The notes under the pieces: generated by a model | The model's input: only the letters and a program-made list of their open reading frames with translations | What the model was told of the DNA's origin: nothing | The model's database searches: none | Position numbers and translations under genes: made by a program | Shown: in pieces, positions 8,813 through 17,352 of the stretch | Layout: each line of letters begins with the position of its first letter | Position numbering within the stretch: the stretch's first letter is position 1 | From: Cellulomonas flavigena DSM 20109 | Lineage (GTDB): Bacteria > Actinomycetota > Actinomycetes > Actinomycetales > Cellulomonadaceae | Direction of reading: 5' to 3' | Assembly (NCBI RefSeq): GCF_000092865.1 | Contig: NC_014151.1 | Location: forward strand, 3,410,001-3,474,000 | DNA: 64,000 nucleotides

Positions 8813-8876
8813 CCGCCGAGCAAGTACTTCTGCCGCTCATCGGTGCTCGTGGGCGGCACAACTCCTTGTTCGGCGG
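8813..8876. repeat. 64-bp imperfect long hairpin between genes
   Basis: The outer arms CCGCCGAGCAAG (8813-8824) and CTTGTTCGGCGG (8865-8876) pair with one mismatch. The inner arms TGCCGCTCAT and GTGGGCGGCA pair with two. The whole element folds as one stem around an 8-nt loop. It has no T tract, so it is a weak terminator candidate or a REP-like element. Confidence 0.6.
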
Positions 8877-8901
8877 CTCGAGGCGTGGCTCGACGCCGTC
8901 G

Positions 8902-8907
8902 TAGTGT
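8902..8907 (+). promoter_or_regulatory. -10 box TAGTGT, likely leaderless
   Basis: TAGTGT ends six bases before the ATG at 8914, giving an initiation site at or near the start codon of the PPOX gene. Confidence 0.55.
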
Positions 8908-8913
8908 CGAGGG

Positions 8914-9396
8914 ATGGCACGCAGCATCGCGACGACCACGACCGTCGACCTGGCCGGGCTCCTGGACTTCGTCCGTCCGCGGCACCACCTGCTGCTGGTG
9001 ACGACGCGCCAGGACGGTCGCCCGCAGGTCTCGCCCGTGAGCGGAGGCGTCGACGACGCGGGCCGCATCGTCGTCTCGACGTACCCGGACCGGGCCAAGG
9101 CCCGCAACGCCGAGCGCGACCCGCGCGTGAGCGTGTGCGTGCTCTCGGACGAGTGGGACGGCCCGTGGGTGCAGGTCGACGGCACGGCCGAGGTGCTGCA
9201 CATGCCCGAGGCCGAGGACGCGCTCGTCGACTACTTCCGCTGCATCGCCGGCGAGCACCCCGACTGGGACGAGTACCGCGCCGCGATGCGCCTGCAGGGC
9301 AAGAGCCTGATCCGCGTCACGCCGGAACGCTGGGGGCCGCTGGCCACGGGCGGCTTCCCCGCCGACGTCGCCGCCCGCCTCGACGCCCAGCCCTGA
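8914..9396 (+). CDS. PPOX-class, probably F420-dependent, oxidoreductase
   Basis: A 160-residue split-barrel flavin/deazaflavin reductase-like protein. The N-terminal strand pattern LLLVTTRQDGRPQVSPV and the central VSTYPDRAKARNAERDPR segment (cofactor phosphate binding) are typical of the family. The C-terminal motif IAGEHPDWDEYRAAM closely matches that in the mycobacterial F420-binding protein Rv1155 (recalled), which favours F420 over FMN. Members reduce or bind small molecules and the physiological substrate is unknown. The gene stands alone, with a leaderless-type promoter upstream and a convergent thioesterase gene downstream. Confidence 0.87.
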   Translation: MARSIATTTTVDLAGLLDFVRPRHHLLLVTTRQDGRPQVSPVSGGVDDAGRIVVSTYPDRAKARNAERDPRVSVCVLSDEWDGPWVQVDGTAEVLHMPEAEDALVDYFRCIAGEHPDWDEYRAAMRLQGKSLIRVTPERWGPLATGGFPADVAARLDAQP

Positions 9397-9453
9397 CACC
9401 GACCTGCCCCACGTCGTCGCCGAGTCCGGGGCAGCCGTCCCAGGGCGTGCGCG

Positions 9454-9933
9454 TCACCAGCCGCGCAGCTCCGGCGAGTCGCCGCGGAACGCCTCGAACA
9501 CGGCGCGCTCCTCGTCGGTGAACGGCCGCGGGCGGTACGTCGCGCTGTCGAGCTGCACCATGCGCGAGCGGGCGCGCAGTGCCACCGGCGCGTTCGGCGC
9601 GTCCCCGTCGAGCACCTCGTACGCGAAGTCCACCGACGAGCTGCCCAGGCGCGGCACCCACACCTCCACCGCGACGGGCGCGGGCCGGAACCGGATGGGC
9701 GCGAGGTAGTCGATCTCGTGCTTGACGACGACCAGCAGCGACGCCGTCATCGCCCCGACCTCGTCGACACCCATGCGCGGGAACAGCGTGAACCGGGCGT
9801 CGTCGAGGTAGCGCAGGAACGCCGCGTTGTTGACGTGCCCGAACAGGTCGACGTCCGACCAGCGCACCTGCATGACGACGCGCCCGCGCCCGGAGTGCGG
9901 TGCAGCGGCGGCAGGTCCGGCGATCTCGTCCAT
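9454..9933 (-). CDS. Hotdog-fold acyl-CoA thioesterase
   Basis: A 159-residue protein of the 4-hydroxybenzoyl-CoA thioesterase/YbgC type. It shows the active-site region VRWSDVDLFGHVNNAAFLRY, in which the aspartate of SDVD and the following GHVNN are the family signature. It also shows a typical IDYLAPIRF strand. Members hydrolyse acyl-CoA esters in the cytosol. The chosen ATG at 9933 has a TACCGT -10 box six bases upstream. An internal ATG 20 codons later (before QVRW) would still keep the whole domain. It diverges from the aminotransferase gene with a 66-bp shared promoter region. Confidence 0.88.
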   Translation of the reverse strand: MDEIAGPAAAAPHSGRGRVVMQVRWSDVDLFGHVNNAAFLRYLDDARFTLFPRMGVDEVGAMTASLLVVVKHEIDYLAPIRFRPAPVAVEVWVPRLGSSSVDFAYEVLDGDAPNAPVALRARSRMVQLDSATYRPRPFTDEERAVFEAFRGDSPELRGW

Positions 9934-9939
9934 GCGGTC

Positions 9940-9945
9940 ACGGTA
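9940..9945 (-). promoter_or_regulatory. -10 box TACCGT for the thioesterase gene
   Basis: On the minus strand TACCGT ends six bases before the ATG at 9933, which is a leaderless-type arrangement. Confidence 0.5.
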
Positions 9946-9999
9946 CGACGCGGCCGGCGGGCGTTGTGCGCGGACGCCGGCGCCGCCACAGTGGACGCC

Positions 10000-11073
10000 A
10001 TGCCGCCTGCCCTGCTGTCCCCCGCCGACCTGCGCGCGCGCTTCTCCCCCACGTCGGGCCACCTCGACGCCGCCACGTGCGGCCTGCCGCTGACCGCGAC
10101 GACGGACGCGTTGCGGGCCGCGCTCGACGAGTGGGCCGCCGGCGAGGCGTACGCGACGGCCTACGACCGGTCGGTCGCGGCCGCGCGCACGGCCTACGCG
10201 CGGCTCGCCGGCGTCGACGTCGGCCGCGTCGCGATCGCCGCTCAGGCGTCGACGGGCGTGGGGCTCGTCGCGGCGGCGCTGCCGGACGGCGCGCGTGTCG
10301 TGGTGCCCGAGGGCGACTTCACGTCCGTCACCTACCCGTTCCTCGCCCACGCCGACCGGGGCGTGAACGTGCGGGCCGTGCCGCTCGAGCGGCTCGCGGA
10401 CGCCGTCGCCGAGGGCTGCGACGCGGTCGCGACGTCCCTCGTGCAGTCGCGTGACGGGCGCGTCGCGGACCTCGCGGCGGTGCGCGCGGCGGCCGACGAC
10501 GTGGGTGCGCTGCGGCTCGTCGACGTCACGCAGGCCGCGGGGTGGCTCCCCCTGGAGCCCGCGCCGGACGGCCCGGAGGTGACGGTGTGCGCCGCGTACA
10601 AGTGGCTGTGCGCACCCCGTGGTACCGCGTTCCTCACGGTGACGCCCGAGGCGGGCGAACGGCTGCGGCCGCTGTCCGCCGGGTGGTACGCGGGCGACGA
10701 CCCGTGGGCGTCCGTGTACGGCACGGACATGCGGCTCGCGGCCGACGCCCGGCGCTTCGACACCTCGCCCGCGTGGCTCGCGTGGGTCGGGGCGGTACCC
10801 GCGCTGGAGACCTTCGCGCAGGCCGACGTCCCGGCGGTGCGCGCGCACGACGCCGGGCTCGCCGACGCCCTGCGGGACCGTGTCGGCATGCCCCCCGTCG
10901 GGTCGGCGATCGTGTCGCTGCCGGACGACGAGGAGGGCAGCACCCGCGCACGGCTCACCGCCGCCGGGTTGCGCGTCGCAGGCCGCGGCGGGGGCGTGCG
11001 GTTGGCGTTCCACGTGTGGAACGACGAGGCGGACGTCGAACGCGTCGTCGCCGCGCTGGGCGTGCGGCCGTGA
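10000..11073 (+). CDS. Class V PLP-dependent aminotransferase family protein
   Basis: A 357-residue fold-type I PLP enzyme. The PLP-binding aspartate is in [14 protein letters not shown]. The Schiff-base lysine is in [11 protein letters not shown], followed by the Gly-rich FLTV strand. The N terminus has the usual [10 protein letters not shown] start seen in cysteine-desulfurase-like and EgtE-like proteins. Substrate cannot be read from sequence: desulfurase, C-S lyase and aminotransferase activities all occur in the family. The ATG at 10000 was chosen because upstream in-frame sequence runs antisense through the thioesterase. Its stop overlaps the sirtuin start by four bases (GTGA), so the two are probably co-transcribed. 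Confidence 0.85.
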   Translation: MPPALLSPADLRARFSPTSGHLDAATCGLPLTATTDALRAALDEWAAGEAYATAYDRSVAAARTAYARLAGVDVGRVAIAAQASTGVGLVAAALPDGARVVVPEGDFTSVTYPFLAHADRGVNVRAVPLERLADAVAEGCDAVATSLVQSRDGRVADLAAVRAAADDVGALRLVDVTQAAGWLPLEPAPDGPEVTVCAAYKWLCAPRGTAFLTVTPEAGERLRPLSAGWYAGDDPWASVYGTDMRLAADARRFDTSPAWLAWVGAVPALETFAQADVPAVRAHDAGLADALRDRVGMPPVGSAIVSLPDDEEGSTRARLTAAGLRVAGRGGGVRLAFHVWNDEADVERVVAALGVRP

Positions 11074-11849
11074 CGCCGCCCCGTGGCACGACGCAGGCGC
11101 GGCCCGCCGCACCGGGGACACCGCCCGCCGAGGCGACCGTGACCGTGCTGACGGGCGCCGGGATCTCCACCGCGTCGGGCATCCCGGACTTCCGCGGCCC
11201 GCAGGGCGTCTGGACGCGCGACCCGGGCGCCGCGCACCTGCTGGAGATCGGGCCGTACGTGCGTGACGCGCACGTCCGTGAACGTGGCTGGCGGGCGTGG
11301 TCCGGGCACGCCGTGTGGCGGGCCCGGCCGACGGCGGGGCACCGCGCGCTCGTCGAGCTGGAGCGCGCCGGGGCGCTGCGTGCGGTGCTCACGCAGAACT
11401 TCGACGGCCTGCACCAGGCGGCGGGCAGCGACCCGGGGCTGGTCGTCGAGCTGCACGGCTCGCTGGCGACCACGTCGTGCCTGCGCTGCGGGGCGGGCGT
11501 GGCCACGCGGGACGTCCTCGCGCGGCTGCCCGCCACCCCGGACCCCGCGTGCGACGCGTGCGGCGGCGTGCTCAAGCCGGACGTCGTCTACTTCGGCGAA
11601 CGGCTCCCCGACGACGCGCTCGAGCGCGCGACCGCTGCGGCGCTCGGCGCGACGACGTTCGTCGCGGTCGGGACGACGTTGACGGTGCACCCCGCCGCGG
11701 GACTGGTCCCGCTGGCGGTCGACGCGGGCGCGCGGCTCGTCGTCGTCAACGCCGAGCCCACCGCCTACGACCACCTCGCCGACGAGGTCCTCCGCGCTCC
11801 CATCGACGAGGCTCTCCCCGCCCTCGTCGACACCCTGCTCATGCCCTGA
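11070..11849 (+). CDS. NAD-dependent protein deacylase (sirtuin)
   Basis: A 259-residue sirtuin. The NAD-binding motif is [15 protein letters not shown] at about residues 27-41. The family TQN-D element appears as [12 protein letters not shown], and the catalytic histidine is in VELHGS. Four zinc cysteines form CLRCG and CDACGG, followed by KPDVVYFGE. The C-terminal Rossmann strands [13 protein letters not shown] and VVVNAEPT complete the fold. It should remove acyl groups from protein lysines using NAD. It starts with GTG in the GTGA overlap and is coupled to the class V aminotransferase gene. Confidence 0.92.
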   Translation: MTPPRGTTQARPAAPGTPPAEATVTVLTGAGISTASGIPDFRGPQGVWTRDPGAAHLLEIGPYVRDAHVRERGWRAWSGHAVWRARPTAGHRALVELERAGALRAVLTQNFDGLHQAAGSDPGLVVELHGSLATTSCLRCGAGVATRDVLARLPATPDPACDACGGVLKPDVVYFGERLPDDALERATAAALGATTFVAVGTTLTVHPAAGLVPLAVDAGARLVVVNAEPTAYDHLADEVLRAPIDEALPALVDTLLMP

Positions 11850-12005
11850 GCCCCGCCCGGCCGCGGCGCCGGACCGCCTCCTCGCGGGCCGGTGACGGGA
11901 TCGCTCTCCCCGGTGCCGCGCGAGGGCGATCCACCCCGCCCCCGCGCGACGCACCGGTCCAGCTCCCGCCGTCCCCGCGGGACGGCGGTCCAGCCCCGGC
12001 GCCCC

Positions 12006-12569
12006 TCAGGCCAGCCAGGTGGCGACCGCGGCGACGACGGGCGCGTCGGCCGGCGCGTGCGGGCCGGGGACGATCGTCAGCGTCGTCGGGCCGGCGAGGG
12101 CCGCCAGGTGGTGCGCGAGCTCGTCGGGGGTGCCGAACGGGTCCGTCGCGCCGCTGACGGCGAGCACCGGGACGTCGACCTGCGGCAGGTGCGCGACCCG
12201 CAGCGCGTCCGGCCTGCCGGGCGGGTGCAGCGGGTAGGAGAGCAGCAGCAGGCCGGCGACGGCGAGGCCGTCGGCCACGGCCATGGAGCACATCCGCCCG
12301 CCGAACGACCGGCCCCCGATCACGAGCCGGTCCGTCGCGACCCCGAGGTCGGCGGCGAGCGCGTCGGTCTCCTCGCGGACACGCGCGGGCGCCGCCTTCG
12401 CGCCCCGCGGCAGGTCGACGCGGCGCACGGGCAGCCCGGCCGCGGTGAGCGCCGCGTCGAGCGCCACGAGCGTGCCGTGGTCGCGGGTCGCCCCGGCACC
12501 GGGCGTGAGGAGCACGCCGGCGACGTCGACGGGCGCCGGCCCGGCCCGCAGCACCCGCACGTCCGCCAT
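12006..12569 (-). CDS. Small alpha/beta-hydrolase (KANL3/Tex30-like)
   Basis: A 187-residue single-domain alpha/beta-hydrolase. The nucleophile elbow is GGRSFGGRM with serine as nucleophile, and the strand VPVLAVSGATDPFGTPDEL carries the acid aspartate. The histidine is in VPGPHAPA. This short architecture without a lid is typical of the KANL3/Tex30 or dienelactone-hydrolase-like group. Substrate is unknown. The ATG at 12569 follows a GAGGAT sequence six to seven bases upstream that may serve as a -10 box. Its upstream flank contains the repeat/hairpin cluster at 12587-12729. Confidence 0.82.
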   Translation of the reverse strand: MADVRVLRAGPAPVDVAGVLLTPGAGATRDHGTLVALDAALTAAGLPVRRVDLPRGAKAAPARVREETDALAADLGVATDRLVIGGRSFGGRMCSMAVADGLAVAGLLLLSYPLHPPGRPDALRVAHLPQVDVPVLAVSGATDPFGTPDELAHHLAALAGPTTLTIVPGPHAPADAPVVAAVATWLA

Positions 12570-12586
12570 GCCCCCATCCTCACCGG

Positions 12587-12729
12587 CGGCGAGCCGTCGT
12601 TCCAGCCCGGCGCGGGGCTGGAGTGACGGCTCGCGGGCTGGGGGTGGGCTGGAATGGCGGCTCGCGCGCTGGGGGCGGGGCTGGAGTGACGGCTCGCGCG
12701 CTGGGGGTGGGCTGGGATGACGGCTCGCG
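12587..12729. repeat. Tandem 31-bp repeats plus one inverted copy
   Basis: Four direct copies of a GGGCTGGxxTGxCGGCTCGCG unit start at 12615, 12646, 12678 and 12709 (period 31-32 bp). An inverted copy occupies 12589-12608. The inverted copy and the first direct copy can form a 20-bp stem with two mismatches. The stretch lies in a 273-bp gap and encodes nothing recognisable. Confidence 0.75.
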
Positions 12730-12829
12730 GGGTGGGGTGGGTGGGGTGGGGCGGTGCGCTGGGCGCGACGTCTCGCCGGGGAGCCGACATCACCCTGTGG
12801 AGGACGACGAACCGCCCCGATCCCGCGGG

Positions 12830-12835
12830 TAGCGT
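12830..12835 (+). promoter_or_regulatory. -10 box TAGCGT before the MoxR gene
   Basis: TAGCGT ends seven bases before the GTG at 12843. This supports that GTG as a leaderless start rather than the in-frame ATG at 12717, which lies inside the repeats. Confidence 0.6.
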
Positions 12836-12842
12836 GCCCGCC

Positions 12843-13835
12843 GTGAGCCGCGACACCGTGTCCCCGTCCGACCGGACCCGTGCCGGTGCGCTGTGCGAGC
12901 GCATCGAGGGGGTCTTCGACCAGCGCGTCGTCGGGCAGGCGCAGCTGCGCACGTCGCTCGTCGTCGCGCTGATGTGCGGCGGGCACGTGCTGCTGGAGTC
13001 CGTGCCGGGCCTGGCCAAGACGACGGCCGCGCAGACCCTCGCGCACGCGGTGTCGGGGTCGTTCCACCGCATCCAGTGCACCCCGGACCTCATGCCGTCG
13101 GACATCGTCGGCACCCAGGTCTTCAACTACGGCACGTCGCAGTTCACGACGCAGCTGGGGCCCGTGCACGCCAACGTCGTGCTGCTCGACGAGATCAACC
13201 GGTCGTCGGCCAAGACGCAGTCGGCGATGCTCGAGGCGATGCAGGAGCGGCAGACCACGATCGCCGGCGAGGTCCACCCCGTGCCGTCGCCCTTCATGGT
13301 GCTCGCGACGCAGAACCCCATCGAGGAGGAGGGCACGCACGTGCTGCCCGAGGCCCAGATGGACCGGTTCCTGCTCAAGGAGGTCCTCGACTACCCGGAC
13401 GCCGACGAGGAGGTCGAGATCCTCGAGCGCATCTCCGACGGCCGCATGACGCGCCCGCTGCGCACCGACGCCCTGCCGCTCGACGAGGTCGCGTGGCTGC
13501 AGCGCACCGTGGACCGCGTGTACGTCGACCGGTCGATCCGCCGGTACGTGGTCGACGTCGTCGCGACGACCCGCGGGCGCGGTCCGGTGCAGGTGCCGGG
13601 CCTCGAGCGCCTGGTGCGCATGGGTGCCAGCCCGCGCGGCTCGATCTCGCTGATGCGCGTCGCGCAGGCCGTCGCGCTGCGCGCGGGCCGCGGGCACGTC
13701 GTCCCCGAGGACGTCCACGCGCTGCGCAACGCGGTCCTCCGGCACCGCATCGTGCGGACGTTCGACGCGATCGCGGACGACGTCTCGACGGAGTCGATCA
13801 TCACGTCGGTGTTCGACGCGGTCCCGGTGCCCTGA
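12843..13835 (+). CDS. MoxR-family AAA+ ATPase
   Basis: A 330-residue AAA+ ATPase of the MoxR/RavA group. It has a Walker A-like GLAKTTAAQTL (normally G-x4-GK[ST]) and Walker B VVLLDEINRSS. Sensor 1 is in FMVLATQNPIE, and the arginine finger/MoxR signature is in LPEAQMDRFLLK. Near the C terminus are the sensor 2 region RGSISLMRVAQAVAL and the AAA lid. Such ATPases act as chaperones for vWA proteins and the genes are nearly always next to DUF58 and vWA genes, as here. It heads a run of six tightly spaced genes. Confidence 0.92.
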   Translation: MSRDTVSPSDRTRAGALCERIEGVFDQRVVGQAQLRTSLVVALMCGGHVLLESVPGLAKTTAAQTLAHAVSGSFHRIQCTPDLMPSDIVGTQVFNYGTSQFTTQLGPVHANVVLLDEINRSSAKTQSAMLEAMQERQTTIAGEVHPVPSPFMVLATQNPIEEEGTHVLPEAQMDRFLLKEVLDYPDADEEVEILERISDGRMTRPLRTDALPLDEVAWLQRTVDRVYVDRSIRRYVVDVVATTRGRGPVQVPGLERLVRMGASPRGSISLMRVAQAVALRAGRGHVVPEDVHALRNAVLRHRIVRTFDAIADDVSTESIITSVFDAVPVP

Positions 13836-13840
13836 CGCCC

Positions 13841-14806
13841 GTGCTGCCCCGGTCCCGCCTCGCGCTGGTGCGCGCGCGCCTGCAGCTCCCCACGCTGCGG
13901 CGCGCCACCGGCCTGCTCGAGGGCCGCCACAGTGCGGTGTGGAAGGGGCACGGCGACGAGGTCGACGACCTGCACGTCTACACGCCGGGCGACGACGTGG
14001 GCGACATCGACTGGCGCGCGTCGGCGCGCTCCGCGACGCCCGTGGTCAAGCGGTACGTCGCGACGTCGAACGTCGCGCTCACCCTCGTCGTCGACACCGG
14101 GCGGCACATGTGCGCGACGGCCGCCGGCGGCGAGCCCAAGCACGAGGTCGCGCAGCTCGTCGCCGACGTCGTGGCGCACGTCGCGCACCAGCGCGGGGAC
14201 CGGGTCCGGCTCGTCGCCGGGGACGCAGGGCGCGTCGTCGAGGTGCCGCCCGGCGCGGGCACGACCCACCTGGAGGTGCTGCTGCGCCGCCTGCAGCGCA
14301 CGTTCGACCCCGACGCGCCCGCGGGCGACCTCACCCGCCTGCTCGACCGGGTGCTGCGCAGCACGACGCGCCGCTCGCTGGTGGTCGTCGTCACCGACGA
14401 GGCCCGGCCCGGTGCCGCCGACGAGCAGTCGCTGCGGCGGCTGCGCACACGGCACGAGGTGATGGTCGTGCAGGTCGTCGACGCGGACCTGTTCGCCGCC
14501 GGGCTGGGCACCGCACCGGGCACGCTCGCGGGCGGCTCTGCGGCCGTCGAGCGGGGCCGGCCCGTGGTGACCCCACCCCGCGCACGCACCGTGCGGGACA
14601 TCGTCTCCGGCTGGTCGCTGCCGCCGTTCCTGCGCGGACGGGCCGCGGTCCGCGCGGCCGTCGCGGCCGCCCGCGCCGCGCGGCACGCCGAGGTGGTGGC
14701 CCGCACCCGCCGTCTGGGCGTCACGACCGTGAGCGTCGAGAGCACGCACGACGTGCTGGACGAGATGGTCGCCCTGCTGGGGAGGTCGCGGCGTGCCGGA
14801 CGTTGA
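13841..14806 (+). CDS. DUF58 domain protein
   Basis: A 321-residue protein, starting at GTG five bases after the MoxR stop. It has the DUF58 signature at about residues 30-80: EGRHSAVWKGHGDEVDDLHVYTPGDD followed by IDWRASAR. A vWA-like core follows, with VVDTGRHM and VVVVTDEA. The N-terminal membrane segments found in some DUF58 proteins are absent. DUF58 proteins partner with MoxR ATPases in envelope- or metal-insertion-linked systems of poorly known function. It overlaps the following gene by 14 bases. Confidence 0.87.
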   Translation: MLPRSRLALVRARLQLPTLRRATGLLEGRHSAVWKGHGDEVDDLHVYTPGDDVGDIDWRASARSATPVVKRYVATSNVALTLVVDTGRHMCATAAGGEPKHEVAQLVADVVAHVAHQRGDRVRLVAGDAGRVVEVPPGAGTTHLEVLLRRLQRTFDPDAPAGDLTRLLDRVLRSTTRRSLVVVVTDEARPGAADEQSLRRLRTRHEVMVVQVVDADLFAAGLGTAPGTLAGGSAAVERGRPVVTPPRARTVRDIVSGWSLPPFLRGRAAVRAAVAAARAARHAEVVARTRRLGVTTVSVESTHDVLDEMVALLGRSRRAGR

Positions 14807-15290
14807 GCTGGTCGACCCGCTGCCGTACGCGGGCTGGTGGCCGTGGGTCGCGCTCGCGATCGTCGTCGCCGTCGTCGGCTGGTACGTGTGGGTGCTCCGC
14901 TCGACACGCGGGCCCGCGGGGTCACCGCGGCCGGACCTGCGGCCGACCGTGACCGCGGCACCCGCCCCGAACGCCCGCCGTGACCCCTACGCCGCGGTCC
15001 GCGGCGTCGCGCTCGCCCGGTTCGACGACGTGCAGCGCCGGTACGACGCCGGTGAGCTGGACCTGCGCGGCGCGAACCTCGAGATCCGGTTCGCCCTGCG
15101 GGAGTTCGCGACCGCGCGCACCGGCGTGGACACGTCCGCGATGACCGCCGCACAGGCCCGCGGGGACCGTCGCACGCGACCGCTCGCGGCGCTGCTGGAG
15201 AACACGTCGGTGCCCTCGTTCGCACCCACCACCCGCGCACGGCTCGCGCGCTCGCTGGACCAGGCCCGCAAGCGGGTGACGAGATGGTGA
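14793..15290 (+). CDS. Small membrane protein of the MoxR operon (DUF4381-like)
   Basis: A 165-residue protein with one N-terminal membrane segment at about residues 16-35 (WWPWVALAIVVAVVGWYVWVL). A cytosolic helical domain at about 65-160 follows. The position between DUF58 and the vWA genes and the single-TM architecture match the DUF4381 proteins of Bat-type operons, though I assign the family only tentatively. It starts at GTG and overlaps the DUF58 gene. The stop overlaps the next start by seven bases, so translation is coupled throughout. Confidence 0.75.
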   Translation: MPDVELVDPLPYAGWWPWVALAIVVAVVGWYVWVLRSTRGPAGSPRPDLRPTVTAAPAPNARRDPYAAVRGVALARFDDVQRRYDAGELDLRGANLEIRFALREFATARTGVDTSAMTAAQARGDRRTRPLAALLENTSVPSFAPTTRARLARSLDQARKRVTRW

Positions 15291-16276
15291 CGCGCGAGGC
15301 CCTCGAGGTGCCGTGGCTGCTGCCCGCGGTGCTGGGCGTCGTCGCGGCGGCCGCGCTCGTCGGCGTGCTGGTGCGCGACCGGCGTGCGACCACGTGGGTC
15401 GCCAACACCGACGACCTGCGGCGCGTGCCGGCGCTGCGTGCGTGGCGGGCGCGGTACCGCGCTCTGCGCGTCGGGCTGGTCCTCGCCGTGGCCGCGGCGG
15501 CCGTCGGCGCGGCGGTGCTCGCGGCGCGACCCGTCGTGGTCGAGGAGCGCACGCGCGAGCTCGCCAACCGCGACATCGTGCTGTGCCTCGACGTGTCGGG
15601 CTCGATGACCGCGTACGACGAGCGCGTGGTGGCGACGTTCGAGCAGCTCGTCGACGGGTTCACGGGCGAGCGCGTCGCCCTGTCGGTGTTCGACTCGACG
15701 TCCGCGACAGTCTTCCCGCTGACCGACGACTACGAGCTCGTCACGAGCCGGCTCGCGGCCGCGCGGGAGGCGTTCGCCGACCCGTCCTCCGACGCGGCGG
15801 CCGACGTGCTGCGCGGCACCGACGGCCTGGACGGCCAGGCGTCGCTCATCGGCGACGGCGTCGCGTCGTGCGCGCTGCTGTTCGACCAGTACGACGCCGA
15901 CCGGTCCCGCTCGGTGGTGCTCGCGACCGACAACGAGCTCGCGGGTGAGCCGGTGTACACGCTGGCCGAGGCCGCCGACCTCGCGGCGTCGCGCGGCGTG
16001 GTGCTGCACGCGCTGTACCCGGACGAGGACCGGTTCTTCGGTGCGTCGACGGCCGCCGAGCTGCGGATCGCGGCCGAGGGCACCGGCGGCACGTTCGCCG
16101 CCGCGCAGGACCCCGGCGCGGTCCCGGCGATCCTCGCGCAGGTGCAGGCGAGCCAGCTCGCCGAGATGCAGGGCGACCCCGACCGCGTCGTCGTCGACGA
16201 CGACGCCGACTGGCTGCGCCTGCTCTACGTCGCGGGTCTCGCGGTGGTCGTGCTGGCGTGGTGGGTGCGGTCGTGA
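15284..16276 (+). CDS. BatA-like membrane vWA protein
   Basis: A 330-residue protein with two N-terminal membrane segments (about 10-28 and 60-82). A vWA domain at about 95-300 follows, and a C-terminal membrane segment at about 308-326. The MIDAS motif DVSGSM is intact, and the last MIDAS aspartate is plausible in VLATDNELAG. This TM-vWA-TM layout is that of BatA/BatB. The vWA domain should face the periplasm-equivalent side or the cytosol depending on topology, which is not decidable here. Start at ATG 15284; a GTG three bases later is also possible. Confidence 0.87.
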   Translation: MVTREALEVPWLLPAVLGVVAAAALVGVLVRDRRATTWVANTDDLRRVPALRAWRARYRALRVGLVLAVAAAAVGAAVLAARPVVVEERTRELANRDIVLCLDVSGSMTAYDERVVATFEQLVDGFTGERVALSVFDSTSATVFPLTDDYELVTSRLAAAREAFADPSSDAAADVLRGTDGLDGQASLIGDGVASCALLFDQYDADRSRSVVLATDNELAGEPVYTLAEAADLAASRGVVLHALYPDEDRFFGASTAAELRIAAEGTGGTFAAAQDPGAVPAILAQVQASQLAEMQGDPDRVVVDDDADWLRLLYVAGLAVVVLAWWVRS

Positions 16277-17352
16277 CCGGGCTCGAGGGCGTCGTGCCGG
16301 TCGGCGTGGTGCTGGCGACCGCGCTGCCCGTGCTGGCGCTGTGCGTCGGGCAGGCGCTGGGCCTGGCGCTGGTGCGACGCGGGCGCGGGCTGCGCGTCAC
16401 GCGGTCCGACGTGCCGCGCGCGGGTGCGGCCACGTGGGCCCGCCGGGCTGCGCTCGTGGTCGTGCTGGCGGTCGTGGGCCTCACGCCGACGACCGGCGCG
16501 ACCCAGCAGGGCGGCGCGAGCGTCGGCGTGCAGGTCTGGTTCGTCGTCGACCGCACGGGCTCGATGGCGGCCGAGGACTGGGGCCCGGGCGACCTGGTGG
16601 TCCGCGCTCCCGGGCTCGCGCCGGTGCCCGCGGACCAGCGCCTCGACGGCGTCCGTCACGACGTGGTGAGCCTCGCGCGGGACGTGCCCGGCGCGTCGTA
16701 CACCGTCATCGCCTTCGCCGACGAGGCGGGCACGCAGCTCCCGCTCACGCAGGACTCGACGGCCGTGCGCGCCTGGGCGCAGACCGTCACGCAGGAGGTC
16801 ACCGCCGGGTCCTCCGGCACGCGCCGCGACCGCGCGCTCGACGTGCTCCTGCGGTCCCTGCAGGACGCCCGCGACCTCGACCCCGCCATGGTCCGGCTGG
16901 TGTTCTACCTGTCCGACGGCGAGCAGACGTCCGACGCGGAGGTCGCGTCGTTCGCGCAGGTCGCCGAGCTCGTCGACGGCGGCGCCGTGCTCGGCTACGG
17001 CACCGCGGAGGGCGCGCCGATGCGCCGGTTCGACGGCACCGTCGACCCCGACGCCCCGTACATCCCCGACCCCGACGACCCGTCGCGGCCCGCCCTGTCG
17101 TACGCCGACGAGACGACGCTCCGCGAGGTCGCCGCCGAGCTCGGTGTGCCGTACGTGCACCGTGACGGCCCGTCGCCGACGGCCGACCTCGTGGCCGGCC
17201 TCGACCCCGAGGCCGTCGCCGCGGACGGGCGCTCGGACGTGGCCACGCGCCGTCACCTCGTGTGGCCCTTCGCGCTGGTGGCCGGCGTGCTGCTCGCCGC
17301 CGAGGCGTGGGCGTGGGCGCGGGCGTCGAGCCGACCGAGGAGGTCACGGTGA
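16273..17352 (+). CDS. BatB-like membrane vWA protein
   Basis: A 359-residue protein starting at the GTG of a GTGA overlap. Membrane segments lie at about residues 8-28, 52-70 and 330-350, with a vWA domain between. The MIDAS motif is DRTGSM instead of DxSGS, so the first serine is threonine. The later FYLSDGEQTSD carries a metal aspartate. It is a second vWA partner of the MoxR ATPase, and paired vWA genes are usual in Bat operons. In both vWA proteins the C-terminal membrane anchor directly follows an Asp-rich stretch. Confidence 0.85.
   Translation: MTGLEGVVPVGVVLATALPVLALCVGQALGLALVRRGRGLRVTRSDVPRAGAATWARRAALVVVLAVVGLTPTTGATQQGGASVGVQVWFVVDRTGSMAAEDWGPGDLVVRAPGLAPVPADQRLDGVRHDVVSLARDVPGASYTVIAFADEAGTQLPLTQDSTAVRAWAQTVTQEVTAGSSGTRRDRALDVLLRSLQDARDLDPAMVRLVFYLSDGEQTSDAEVASFAQVAELVDGGAVLGYGTAEGAPMRRFDGTVDPDAPYIPDPDDPSRPALSYADETTLREVAAELGVPYVHRDGPSPTADLVAGLDPEAVAADGRSDVATRRHLVWPFALVAGVLLAAEAWAWARASSRPRRSR

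Noticed and set aside
12717..12842. ATG at 12717 as the start of the MoxR ATPase
   Set aside because: The added residues come from the tandem repeats. A TAGCGT -10 box and the GTG at 12843 fit the conserved protein start better.
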